DNA from: Saururus chinensis
Taxonomy: Eukaryota; Streptophyta; Magnoliopsida; Piperales; Saururaceae
NCBI GenBank assembly: GCA_035235625.1
Contig: CP141150.1
Span: forward strand, 9,982,001-10,046,000
Length of the DNA stretch: 64,000 bases
Direction of reading: 5' to 3'
A program made the position numbers and the translations under genes. This document shows, in pieces, positions 22,983 to 35,349 of the stretch. Below the pieces are notes generated by a model that ran no database searches, was not told the origin of the DNA, and worked only from the letters and a program-made list of their open reading frames with translations. Position 1 is the first letter of the stretch, and every line of letters starts with the position of its first letter.

Positions 22983-23127
22983 AAGGCAAGACATTTGGAT
23001 GGCCAGTGTGAGTCTGTAAGAGACGACGACAGCCAGCCCATATTCTATGCCAGACTGTTCAGCAAGTTGTAAAGACTCGCTAGAATTGACTCGAAGTCGT
23101 CGGGTACCCAATTAACATAAACCTAAA

Positions 23128-23925
23128 GAACGCGGCTATTTAGACCCCTCTTTTTTCCCTCTTCTCTATTTTATCTATTATTTTTATTAAAATCTTTTAC
23201 ATCCCTCATTTTTATTTTAGTTTTATTCTTTTTTTTCTCCAGCATCAGCATCAACGTCAGTGTCTTTTTTTCGCTGCCACAGCTGCTCGCAAGCAGCGGT
23301 TGTACGCTGCTCATAGCCACCGCGGCCACGTGCTAATCGCAGCTACCATAGCCACGTGCTAGTCGCGGCCACTGTGGCCATGTGCTAATCACGACCACCA
23401 TGGTCCACCAGATCTAGCTGGCTGCGACGACTCTCGACCTACGTTGGCCGTGGCTACGCACAGGCTGCGACTGTGTATAGGCTGCGGCAGCCGTGGCTGC
23501 GTATAGGCCGCGGCCACGCACTAGTCGTGGCTGCGTATAGGCTGCGACCTTGCACTGGTCGTAGCTACCACGGCTGACCAGATCTGGCCAATTGCAACTC
23601 GTGCTAGTTATGGCCTCCGCATCCGGCCAAATCTGGCCAGTCATGACTAGTGGTTGAACGCTGGTCATGGCTACAGCGGCTGGCCAGATTTGGGTGATTG
23701 CAACTAGCGGTTGCCGTAGTAGCCACAACAAATCTAGCCATCAGCCGCCGGAGTTAGTACCGATAGCCATTGATACTGGAGGAGAAGAGAAAGAGGGTGA
23801 GGTTTATGTTTGTGAGAAGTATGGGTAAAAAGGATAGGAGAGATAGGGGGAAAGAAGTAAAAAAAAAATAAAATTTTTTGTTTGGGGGATATAGGGAAAA
23901 AAATAGGGTCTAAATAGCCACGTTC
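23128..23925. mobile_element. Small DNA transposon with about 20-bp TIRs (MITE-like)
   Basis: Left end GAACGCGGCTATTTAGACCC (from 23128) and right end GGGTCTAAATAGCCACGTTC (to 23925) are inverse complements with a single mismatch. TAAA flanks both sides (23124-23127 and 23926-23929), which could be a 3-5 bp target duplication. The core (about 23270-23730) is GC-rich and contains repeats around GGCTGCGTATAGGCTGCG and GGCCAGATCTGGCCA. No transposase was found. The family is not identified; a PIF/Harbinger-like TAA target is possible. Confidence 0.7.
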
Positions 23926-24442
23926 TAAACTTAATTGTTTGAAGACTTGGCTAAAATTGATTAGGAGTCGTCGGATACCCAATTAACGTGCTTTAAGGTG
24001 CAGTTGGATTGCATAAACAACAATCCAAATTTCTTTGTTAAAGGGGGTTTAGTTGAGAGGATTTTACTTCCGCGCATTTTGTGGAAAAAAATTACCAATC
24101 TTGTGTATTTTTTAAAGATTGCTGTAATTTTTTATAAAAACTAAAACAAATTTGTGCTAAAAAAATATCTTACAAACGAGAGTGACTTTTTTTAGTGTTA
24201 GTCATGTGTCATTTTTTTTCTATTTACATTGCCCTAAATTAAGTGTATAATTGAGTTTTTTCCACATTTCTAGTTTAATATAAGGCAACACTTACCCAAC
24301 CTAATCCAAATAGAACCTACTTGAGCTCAACTCGGGTAAGTATGGTTTCGGTCCAATTTTGGGTCAGGTCCAAGAGAAAATATTAAGGTAATTCTCAGGT
24401 TAGGTTTGGTTTAGCATTAAAAACCCAATAATTTAACTGACC

Positions 24443-24602
24443 CAACCCAAGTTATTATAAATTTTTATAAATTAATTTAATATAATATTAATTCTATTTG
24501 AATTATTAAAACCAACCCGAGTTTTATGATATTTTATAAATTTTTATAAATAAAATTAATTTAATATAATATTAATTTTATTTGAATTATTGAAACCAAC
24601 CC
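24443..24602. repeat. Imperfect tandem duplication of about 80 bp
   Basis: The motif from CAACCCAAGTT through ATTTAATATAATATTAATT to GAATTATTAAAACCAACCC is present twice in a row with small differences. AT-rich and non-coding. Confidence 0.55.
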
Positions 24603-25841
24603 AACTAGAATCATAAATTGGATTGTTGGCTGGAATTTGTTGCATGTTTAAAGCTACGCGCCTCCCGCAGTCCTACAGTTTTTTACCCAGGTTCTTGGCA
24701 TATTATAACCTACATATATTCATTTACACCCACTCCGCACGTCGTCTTCTAGATTGACTCATGTGACAGTTACCCCTTCACTTATTTTCGTAAGAGATCT
24801 TCAAAGAAACTACACTTATCACGCTTAACCACTTTTACTCGGTAAATTTGTTTCATCTCTGTACCAGACTTCATCTGCTTCGGTTTGATATTCTTTATCT
24901 TCTTTGATTTCCAAACAAGGCAAACCATTTTCTTTTTATGTCAAAGATATGTGCACTTAAGAAAATACACTGATCTATAGATAATTGGTTGTGGAGGGCA
25001 TTTTTCTCTCTTTTAATTACTTGATTTACTAATTTATTTTTTGGCTAAGATTTAGGCCCACCCTTACCCATCAGGGCTGAGCCCGCTTGTAGCTTGGCAA
25101 ACGTGTTTGAATCACTTGCTTGACCCCTCCATTAAGTACGTGTTATTGGATGCTTAAGAACTTAATCTAATGGTCTATGATGCCTTGATTCAAGTTAACT
25201 CACTTGAACCCGGGCCTATGTTAATTTTTTCATTACATGTTAATTTTTTTAAAAAATAATTAGTTTTTTTATATGCATGAGTCCCCTCGCCAAAAAGAAA
25301 AGTATTCCTTCTATCTTATTTTAAAAGTTATATTTAAAAAAAATATATTAAATAGTAAAAAAACACTCTTTTTAAGTACTCAATTAATTAAATTAAAATA
25401 AATAAAGTCATTAATATAGAGTAAACTTTTTTTTGTCAAATGTAAAGTTTAATTTAGGACTGAGCGACGTCTTAGGTTCGTTGAATAGATTTATCTGTTG
25501 AATTGATTCATGTATATCACAATCCAATAATAAATTAAGGGGGGTCTACAACAGACTATTATTCATGTGATCGGGTATTCGAAGACCAAGACTTACCAGT
25601 CTCCAAAGTTGCAAAGTCAGATTCCTAACAGTCAGATCCGCCTCCAGCCACAAAATTCAGTGAGCTGAAAATCTGTAGTTCTCTTAAAACCCAGATCATA
25701 GTTCATCTCCAAAGACTCTGTCTGTAGAAAAGGAGTTTCTGAACCAAGCTCGACGTGGCTCATTCCACACGCCAAAATAGGAAGAATCAAATGCCACCCA
25801 AAAATTTTTTTGATGTGTCCATCCATTCCACAGTTTCTGTA

Positions 25842-27959
25842 ATGGCTCTCTGCAATCCAAGAGCTGATCATCCCCACCACTCCATTACCATCCTCGTCTT
25901 CCTTCTGCTCCCGATGGTGGAGTCAATCTCATTCAATCTCACAAGATTCGAATATGGAGATGCAAATAGCATCACCTATGTTCTTGATGCTGCCCCTGCG
26001 GGGGATCGCATTGAGCTGACCACGAACAGAAGGAACTCGGAGATCACTGAAAGCGTTGGCCGAGCTTTCTATAAGCAGCCAGTGCAGCTTTGGGACCGGG
26101 TTACGAAGGAGCTCACCAACTTCGCCACCCACTTCTCCTTCAAAATTGAGAATGTTAGTCAAACCGCCGGGGATGGCCTTGCTTTCTTCCTTGCAGCGAA
26201 TGGTTCTCAACTTCCCCATAATTCTAAAGGAGGCAATCTAGGGCTTTTCAACCGCAGCTTCTCCCCAAATTCGACTTACGGGATTCCAGTGGTTGCAGTG
26301 GAGTTTGACACCTTGCGCAACAAAAAGTTTGACCCTAGTGACAACCATATTGGCATCGACATCAATTCCCTTGTCTCTGTGGCAAATGTGACATGGAATA
26401 CCAGCTTGAAGGATGGTCGAGTGGCTAATGCGTGGGTAAGATACAACGCCAGCACAATGAATCTGACTGTCTTTCTTTCTTATGATGAAAATGCTACCTT
26501 TAATGGCCATTCGAGCCTTCATCACATTGTTGATTTGAGAGACGTTCTTCCCGAGTTGGTCTATGTGGGCTTCTCAGCTGCAACTGGGGCCGGTGCAGAG
26601 ATTCACAACATTCTGTCATGGGAATTTAGTTCAACTTTGCAGGTCCAAGAAGATGTAAATACAGCTACTCCACCAAACCCTGGAGATGGAACAGAACATT
26701 CTGTAGATAAAAGTAGCAGTGATGGTAAGGCTAAACTAGTAGTTGGTGTGGTCGTTGGAGTGGTTGCTTTTATTGTAACAGCGAGTTTATTATGTTGGTT
26801 GTTTATGTGGAGAAAGAGTTCGTCTAGAGGGTACGAAGAAGATGAAAATGTGGACTTGACCATGGATGATGAATTTGAGAAGGGAACTGGGCCTAAGAGG
26901 TTCACTTACAAAGAGCTGGCTACTGCAACCAATGATTTCTCAGAGGATGGGAAACTGGGGGAGGGAGGCTTTGGGGGCGTATACAGGGGTTTCTTGAGAG
27001 ATTCGAGCCTGGATGTAGCGGTTAACAGGGTCTCGAGGAGCTCAAGACAGGGAAAGAAGGAGTACGTCTCAGAGGTGAGGATCATCAGCAGACTGAGGCA
27101 CCGGAATCTAGTTCAACTTCTTGGCTGGTGCCACGAGCGTGGTGAGTTACTTCTTGTTTAGGAGTTTATGCCTAATGGGAGTCTTGATTCTCATCTCTTT
27201 GGTGGGAAAAACCTTGTTCCATGGGAAACAAGGTCCAAAATTGCTCTGGGCTTGGCATCAGCATTGCTGTATCTTCATGAAGAGTGGGAGAAATGTGTGG
27301 TTCACAGGGACATCAAGTCCAGCAATGTGATGCTGGATTCTGGGTTCAATGCGAAACTTGGCGATTTTGGCTTGGCTCGCCTGGTGGACCATGAGCTAGG
27401 TTCACAGACAACTGTCTTGGCTGGGACCATGGGGTACTTGGCTCCTGAATGTGTCACTACTGGGAAGGCCAGCAGGGAGTCTGATGTTTACAGTTTCGGA
27501 ATTGTTGCATTAGAAATTGCTTGTGGAAGGAGGCCAGTGAAGCCAACGGAGGAGCCTAGCAAGGTCATGATGGTTGAGTGGGTATGGGACCTCTATGGCA
27601 AAGGCACGCTTCTGGAAGCTGTTGATGAGAGACTAGGCAGTGATTATGAGGAGGAACAGATAGAGAGGTTGATGATCATAGGGCTATGGTGTGCCCACCC
27701 TGATTTCCATTTCAGGCCTCATATGAGACAAGTTATTAGTGTCATGAAATTTGAGACGCCATTGCCTAATTTGCCAGCCCAGATGCCGGTGCCAATGTAT
27801 TTTCCGCCTCCTATCCAATCTAACTCCTCTACTTATTCTTCTACCTCAAGTGGTGTGACAAACTCGGAGAGAAGCCAGACGCAAACCTCTTCCAGTACCA
27901 GTACCAGCGAAGTGAATCCTTCACCCTCAAGTTATCTGTTGCGATCACCACTGCACTAG
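25842..27959 (+). pseudogene. L-type lectin receptor-like kinase 2, interrupted in the kinase
   Basis: Tandem paralogue of lectin kinase 1. The ATG at 25842 (MALCNPRADHP) matches the sister starts. The frame is open for 439 codons covering signal peptide, complete lectin domain (GDGLAFF and AVEFDT..N...DP...HIGID present), membrane helix and the first part of the kinase. A TAG at 27159-27161 replaces the Tyr codon (TAC) of the sisters. Downstream the frame is open again to 27959, with HRD, DFG and APE intact. The invariant VAIK lysine is also replaced by Asn (AAC at 27024-27026, residue 395), so even a read-through product would lack normal kinase chemistry. A truncated, kinase-dead lectin receptor could still reach the membrane. 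That is inference; pseudogene is the plain reading. Confidence 0.88.
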
Positions 27960-28199
27960 TTTTTGTTTTGCTTTCCTATATTATAATTTAGATTTTCTTG
28001 AGAGTTTTAATTTTGAAATATGATGTACAGCTTTTGTATGAATATAAGTGAGACCTGGCCTGCAATATGTGAGGCCTGCTCGTTCTTATACCCTACCCAG
28101 CCTAAGTGAAATATTCTTATACCCAGCCCAATTGAAACCCCACTGGTGACCATGTTGTTATGTTTGTGTTCACAAAAGCCCTCTACACAATGTAATTTA
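27960..28199 (+). other. 3' flank of lectin kinase 2
   Basis: Non-coding sequence that matches the 3' flanks of lectin kinases 1 and 3. Compared with unit A it carries an additional short stretch around GTGAGACCTGGCCTGCAATA. Confidence 0.45.
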
Positions 28200-29030
28200 T
28201 AAGTTATTAAAAGTGGGTATTATAATTAATGGGTTAAACTCATATCATTAAGGTAGGTATGATATTTATGTGAGTTAAGCTCATATTACTTATGTGGGTC
28301 AAGTCCATGTAATAGAAAAAGCCCAAGCCCACTTTGAATTGAATGATAATTATATGTAAATTGGTTGAATGAGTGAATAGTCTCGCATCGCCTAGAAGAA
28401 GAAGATGATGTTGGTATATAAGACATTTGTTTGGGTTTTCAAGTTAGGCCATTCGGCCAACCCACTTTTGTAGGGGTAGAGAGATGTTGAACTCATGCAC
28501 CTAGGTAGGCTAACCCACACGTTCGCCTGCGCCACTGCCGTTCGACCGGCATAGTCAGATTGGGTCAAAAAGATAATACTTTTAGGACAAATTTATTTGG
28601 TTTAGTTTTCTATCTATTTAGTTTGGTTTTTCATTAACCAAAATGAGTTCAATTTGTTTTCATTAAAGAATGTGTCCGTTAACGGATGGACGCATATATT
28701 TGAATGGGAAATGGTGTCTTCAACGGGATTTCCTATAAAATATTTGAAAATAATTTCTATACTAATCCGATTTTGGATTTCCGTCTATTTCCTTTTTGTG
28801 AGAGAATACATATTGTGGTTCGTTGCATGTACTGTGTTGGAGGTGCTCCTGCAGTACGTGGTTAATCGTTTATCTTGAGAGGCAGACGCCTAAAAGTCCT
28901 AAGCACCGTTAAGGAGGGCAAATTTTGTCCTAAGGACATAGCGATTTGCTTGATTCGATCATAATCATTCAAGTAAAACTTCTCATTACAAACTTTAAAA
29001 ATGTACGAAAATAATAATCTTAAGACAGAA
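28200..29030 (+). mobile_element. LTR-like segment upstream of Copia relic 2
   Basis: Counterpart of 6121-6930, opening with AAAAGTGGGTATTATAATTA and carrying GGTATATAAGACATTTG near 28413-28429. The end is not defined and no primer binding site was recognised. Confidence 0.45.
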
Positions 29031-29039
29031 TTTCTTTAC

Positions 29040-29820
29040 ATATTTTTGTACTTCACTATTTTCCATGTAGAATAGTAAATTTTTAGGTTATATTATGTGA
29101 ATTTCGAAAATTTACTGTTCATCTCAAAAAATTTCGAATTTTTTACTTTTCTGTGTAAAATTTTCGAATTTTAACACTTCTATACATAAATTTTTGAAAT
29201 TTGATAGTACTATGCATAAATTTCGGAATTTTACTGTTTTGTGCTTAAATTCGTGAAATTTGACTATGCTACGTATAAATTTTTGAAATTAGACTATCCT
29301 GTGAGTAATATTTTCGAATTTTTTCATTCTGTGTGAAAAATTCAAATTTTTTACTATTTTGTGTTAAAATTTTCGAAATTCAACAGTTATGTGTGTCAAA
29401 AGTTTGAAATTTTACTATTTAGTAAGTTAAAATTTTCAACCTTATAGTTCTGTGCGTAAATTTCTAAATTTTTACTCTTCTGGGCTTAAATTTACTATTC
29501 GGAGCATAAATTTTGAAAGATTATTATTATATATGTAAATTTCCTACAAGTTACTGTTTTGTGTAATTTGTTTTCAAAATTTACTGTTCTATGTGAAATT
29601 TTCCCAATATTATTGTTCTGTTTGAAAATTTTCAAACAATTACAATGCTATATGTAATTTTCGAAGATCACTATGTTATGTAATTTTTGAAATTTTACCG
29701 TGTAATTTTTTGAACTTTATAGTACTATATGTAATTTCTGGCACTCGCCTAGGTGTAAATTTTTGAACTTTACTGAGTTATTTGTAATTTATCAAACTTT
29801 ATAGGGTTACGTGAAATTTT
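29040..29820 (+). repeat. AT-rich degenerate periodic repeat, unit B
   Basis: Counterpart of 6940-7740. The same AAATTT(C/T)GAAATTTTACTATTCTGTG theme is repeated with a 30-45 bp period ahead of gag. Confidence 0.7.
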
Positions 29821-29877
29821 AAAATATATATATATAATTTTTTTTACTGAGATAATTTTTTGTTCATTAGAATAGAA

Positions 29878-31732
29878 ATGATTGTTGATGTTACCAACTT
29901 GACTTTGTTACTTATTTCCACTCCGGTGAATGCTCATCTTCAAATTAAAAGAGGAAAATCAGAAAAGTTCAAGGGTGCGAATTTCAAACGATGGCAAAAG
30001 AAAATGTTGTTCTATCTTACTACATTGAACCTGACCCGATTCCTTCAAGAGAAAGTACCCGTTCTCATTGAGGAGAAACGGGAAGACAAGACGGTTGTTG
30101 CGGCAGTAGATGCATGAAAACAAGCAGATTTCTTATGCCGTAATTACATTCTTAATGGGTTGGACAACACATTATATCATGTATACAGTTCAATGAAAAG
30201 TGCTAAAGCACTGTGGGAGTCATTAGACAAGAAGTACAAGATTGAAGACGCTGGAACGAAGAAATTCGTGTTGGCAAATTTTTGGACTTTAAAATGGTGG
30301 ACTCTAAAACTGTGATCAGTCAAGTTCAAGAACTTCAAGTTATCTTTTATGATATTCATATACAAGGCATGACTTTAAGTGAGTCTTTCCAGGTGGCAGC
30401 TATAATAGAAAAATTACCACCTTTCTGGAAGGATTTTGAGAACTACTTAAAACATAAGAGAAATGAGATGAACAAGGAAGATTTGATTGTGAGGGTAAGG
30501 ATTAAAGAGGACAATCGTGCTTATGAAAAGAAAACCAGGGGTCATGGCATAAAAGCCAAAGTTAATGTTGTGGAACAAGGGCATAAAAGTAATAGCTTCA
30601 ATAACAAGAAGATGAAGCATCCTGCTTGACAGTCGAACAATGACTACAACAAAGCCAAGTTCAAGGGCAAGTGCTATGTGTGTGACAAGATGAGTTACAA
30701 GGTTATGGATTGTAGCAAACAGAAGAAACAAGATGATTCCAAGAAGAAGAATGTACAAGCTCACATGACTGAAGTGGAAAATCTCTTCACCAATGTGAAT
30801 GACATCATCATTTCTGCTGTAATTTTGGAAGTGAACATGGTCACGAATGCTAGAGAATGGTGGGTGGACACTAGGGCTACTCATCATGTTTGCTCTAATG
30901 GGAAGATGTTCTCCACTTATCAACCAGTGGAGAATGGTGAACAGTTATTTATGGGCAACTCTTCTACTGTAAAGGTTGAAGGAATTGGAAAGGTTGTCTC
31001 AAGATGACTTCAGGCAAAGAGCTCACTCTCAACAATGTGCTGCATGTGCTAGAAATTCGAAAGGATTTAGTGTTCGGATCATTGTTGGGCAAGAATGGGT
31101 TCAAGTTGGTTTTTGAGTCAGATAAATTTGTCTTGAACAAGGGTGGGATGTATGTGGGCAAAGAGTACCTAAATGAAGGGCTTTTCAAGCTCAATGTACT
31201 CACTATTGTACCTATTTATGTTATTAAGAATGCGAATGCTTCTTCATTGTATATGATTGAGTCATGTGATGTGTGGCATGGTAAATTAGGACATATTAAT
31301 TATGATGCTTTGTGAAGATTGATTAATATGAAATATCTGCCTAAGTTTAATATTGACTCTAATCATAAATGTAAAACTTGTGTAGAATCAAAATTAACAA
31401 GGAAATCTTTCTAAAGTATTGAAAGATATATTGAACGTCTTGAGTTAATTCACAGTGATGTTTGTGACTTAAAACTTGTTCAAAAAAGAGGAGGTAAAAG
31501 TACTTTATTACATTTATAGACGATTGCACTCATTATTGTTATGTTTACTTGCTGAGAAGTAAAGATGAGGCTATTGACATGTTTATATTATATAAAATAG
31601 AGGTTGGGAATCAACTTGGCAAGAAAATAAAAGTTCTAGATTCACAATGTGAAGAGGACCCAAATGGTTGGGCAAATATTTTACTGGATGAAAATAATCT
31701 AGTCTAAGTTTCAAATGTTTGGGGGAGTTAAT
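29878..31732 (+). mobile_element. Ty1/Copia retrotransposon relic 2 (fossil)
   Basis: Same parts and order as relic 1: gag from 29878, zinc knuckle near 30670-30720, protease-like WWVDT..THHVCSN near 30860-30900, and the start of an integrase near 31260-31650. It then passes directly to the purine tract and LTR-like end. Broken, with several breaks. The position relative to lectin kinase 2 is the same as in unit A (gag spacing 22,075 bp). Confidence 0.8.
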
Positions 31733-33129
31733 TGTTATGCACGATCACCCGAACTACTTACTTTTTTTATTGCATTATATTAGGCTACTTTCTTTTAGAT
31801 TTTCTTCGTATTTGCTTATGTAATAGGAGAAATAACTGTATTGGGCTAGCTAGTGGCTCGCGGAATAGCCGGACCCACTAGCTGGTATGATTCCCTAGGT
31901 GAGTGGGTCGGCGCCCTATATGGGTTGCCCCCTTCCCTCTTTGTTGGTTATGTAATTGAATATTCAGAATTCTCTTCCCTGTCTTCCTTCTTCCTTCCCT
32001 CTCCCTGCGTAAAACTCCGAGGTACTGCTTGTGCCACTTCGGGCACAACATTAGTGGTCATAAAGACCTGAGGTTTCTATGGATACATTAGTAATATCTT
32101 AAAAGACATTTTCTCCCTGAGTTGGGATGGTGGAATTGCGATACGCTTTCTTTACTACCACGATAATTTGGGTATTGGCTAGAGAGGTCTCTATCACGTG
32201 TTTCCCGCATGTCTTCCCAAGACCATATAGTGTGTACAAAAAGCGGAGTTGTATGAGCATTATGGAAGGCTTGTGCTTCTCACCAATCTATGTCCATGAG
32301 CACAGTTGGGATCCTCTTCTTTAGATTCGTGGCAGGCTATTGAGAGCCTTGGTAATTTGGGTTAAGCTGCTATTAAGCAGTTTACTCCAATGTTGGAGTT
32401 ATCTATCTAGAGATTTCTTCGAGAGTTGAGTTATAGTATTAATTATTGAACAAGGGTTGTGAGATAATTAATAACATTGTTTGATATTGCTTGTTTAATT
32501 AGACAAGTGGAATGATTAAAAGACTTGCATAAAATGTAGGTTGATTGAAAATATTTAAGCATTGCATGTGTGATGCTATACTTCTTATGATATTATAGTT
32601 TTAGTAAGAACTACATCTGGATCCGATCTTATTGGAAATATTGTTTGATGAGTACGTAGACAACTAATATCGGGTGATGTTGGCCCAATCCGAAAAACAT
32701 TAATAAAACGTTTTATCCCTTTGGAAACTCATCTCCTGAGGGCGGAGAGGTTCCGTTATTGTTGTTGTTTAGTTTGGTTGGTTGTAAGTTTTCTCGGTGA
32801 CGACAAGTGAGACCACGATTGATGAGCACATGATGAAGTTCCTCATTTCTGGAATTCCGCTACGTATGTATAGCTTTGGCGTGAGCGTCAACTTAGTTGT
32901 TTTATTTTCAAACGGATGACAGACTTGTACTTAGATGGATAGGTTATTTTTTATCAATTTTTCAAACATAAAATAATATCATATGATTTGATATTCGTAT
33001 TTGTGAACCCCAATTATCATGAACTAGATATTTAATTAAATGGTTTGTTTCGTATTTAAGAAAGAAAAAAACATTTGTGACTTACCGTCATGCTATTTAA
33101 AAACGCTTTTAAAAATCCGGGTCATGACA
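31733..33129 (+). mobile_element. Putative 3' LTR-like end of Copia relic 2 (fossil)
   Basis: Starts TGTTATGCACGATCACC after TTTGGGGGAG and ends GGGTCATGACA. Length is 1.4 kb, like its counterpart at 9662-11067. Short frames inside are not conserved between the two copies. Confidence 0.5.
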
Positions 33130-34024
33130 CAAATAACAACTTTTATTTATTTTTTTGAAAAAATTATTAGTACTCTTTAGCAAAAATATTTGTCTTCACA
33201 AAATAATTTTTGGGACATTCATTTGTGAGTCATTACAAAAGGTCATCTTCAACAACTTTTGTGCTTTTGCTGCGAGGTGATTCGTCCCAAATTTGTTGCA
33301 TGCAATTTTTCTAACACTACAACAAAATGTAGTATTAGTGACGCATTTATTAGTGACTTAAAACCAAGCGTCGCTAAAAAAAACTACTTACGACGTGTAC
33401 AAAAGCGTTGTAAAAAAATGAACTATTAGCGACGCATTTTCTTATGCGTCACTAATAGTCATATATTAGCGATGCTTAGTTTAAAGCGTCACCAATACTA
33501 ATCCTATTAGCGACATTTTGTAATAAGCATTGCTAATAGTTCTTCTATTTGCGACGCTTTACACAAACGTTGCTAAAAGATATATATTTTAAATAAAAAA
33601 AATCATAATTATTAGCAACACTTGTTTTAAGCGTCGCTAATGGCTTTAACAATAGTGACACTTAAAAAAGTGTTACTAATAGTTATGGATTTAAAATTAA
33701 AAATTAAAAAATTTGAATTATTAGCGGCGCTTTTAAACAAGCGTCGCAAATAGCATTGGTAATATTGACTCTTGTTTACAAGTTTCGCTAATAGCATTAT
33801 TAATTAATTTTATTTAATAAATAATAAATAAATATTAAAAAATTTAAAATAAACTTTCTAACTATAATATATTTTATTCAATATTTACTATTTGTTTGTG
33901 TAATAAATAAATATTAAATTTTTAATAAAAAGTAATGTTAATGATAGATTAAACTTTCAATATTTATATATGATATATTTTATTTTCTTCAATTTTCTTA
34001 TTAATTTTAAAATATAATTTATAA

Positions 34025-35216
34025 TAAAAGAGAGAGTGAAGAGAGAGTGCACGGAGAGAGAGAGAGAGCGAGGAGAGAATGAGGAGAGAGAGAGAGGAGA
34101 GAGAGGGAGGAGAGAAAGAGGAGAGGGTAGAGAGAGGGGTGAGGAGAGAGGGAGAGAGAGGAAAATTTTTTATTTTATTTATTTTATATTTTTTATTTAT
34201 TAGAGACGTATAGGGATATATGTCTCTAATACCTTAGAGTATTAGTGATGTATAGTCCTATGCGTCACTAATATATTTTTATTTATTTATTTATTAAATA
34301 AAAAAAATTAAAATAGAGAGGATATAGAGAGACGGGGAGAGAGGGAGGGAGAGAGAAGAGGAGAGAGGGAGAGAGAGGAAGGAGAGAGAGAGGGAGGAGA
34401 GGGAGAGAGGGTATAGAGAGAAGAGAGAGAGAAGAGGGTGAAGAGAGGGAGGAGAGAGAGATAGAGAGGAGAGGGTGAGAGGGTAGAGTGAGAGGAAAAA
34501 ATTATTTTATTTATTATTTAAAAATTAATTAAAAAATAAATAAAAATATATTTGCGACGTATATGAATATACGTCGCGAATAGCTCAGAGTATTAGTGAT
34601 GTATAGGCATATACGTCTCTAATACCTTAGAGTATTAGCAATGTCTAGGCATATATGTCGCAAATACCCTTAGTATTAGCGACGTATAGCCCTATGCATC
34701 GTTAATACATTTTTATTTATTTATTTTAATTAATTTTTAAATAAAAATATAAAATAGAGAAGATATAGAGAGAGGGGGAGAGAGGGAGGGGGAGAGAGAA
34801 GAGGAGAGAGAGAGGAGAGAGGGAAGAGAGAGGTAGAGAGAGGAGAGGGTAGAGAGAGAGAGGAGGGAGGAGAGAGATGAGAGAGGGAGGAGAGAGAAAG
34901 AGATAGGGAGGAGAGAGAGGAGAGGTAGAGAGGGTAAGGAGAGAGGGAGAGAGAAGAGAGGGGAGAGGGGAGAGGGGAGGGAGGAGAAAGATAGAGGAGA
35001 GAGAGGGGGAGGGAGGAGAGAGAGAGGGGAGGAGAGAGGGAGAGGGAGAGAGGGAAGAGGGAGGGAGAGGGAGAGAGGGAGGAGAGAGAGAGGGAGAAAA
35101 AGAGGAGAGGGGGAGTGAGAGGATAGAGAGGAAAGGGAGACAGAGAGGAGATAAGAGAGGAGAGAGAGGGAGATAGAGGAGAGGGAGAGAGGAGAGGGAG
35201 AGAGAGAGGAGAGACG

Positions 35217-35255
<39 letters not shown>

Positions 35256-35349
35256 GGAGGAGAGAGAGAGGAGAGAGGAGAGAGGAGAGGGAGAGGGAGA
35301 GTGAGAGGATAGAGAGGAAAGGGAGAGAGAGAGAGGAGAGGGAGAGAGG
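34025..35349. repeat. GA-rich tracts with interspersed palindromes, CACTA 2
   Basis: Purine-only stretches, including a pure GA run near 35224-35249, alternate with AT spacers and TAGCGACGTATA palindromes (near 34195-34270 and 34550-34710). Counterpart of 11971-13610, with different tract lengths. Confidence 0.75.

Larger units (their letters stand above)
22983..25841. other. Intergenic region between LRR copy 1 and lectin kinase 2
   Basis: This is the upstream spacer. It holds a small TIR element (23128-23925) flanked by an imperfect duplication of about 60 bp, a local tandem duplication near 24443-24602, and a stretch (about 24280-25040) with no counterpart in unit C. From about 25043 to 25841 it matches the region just ahead of lectin kinase 3. 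No further gene is seen. Confidence 0.55.
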
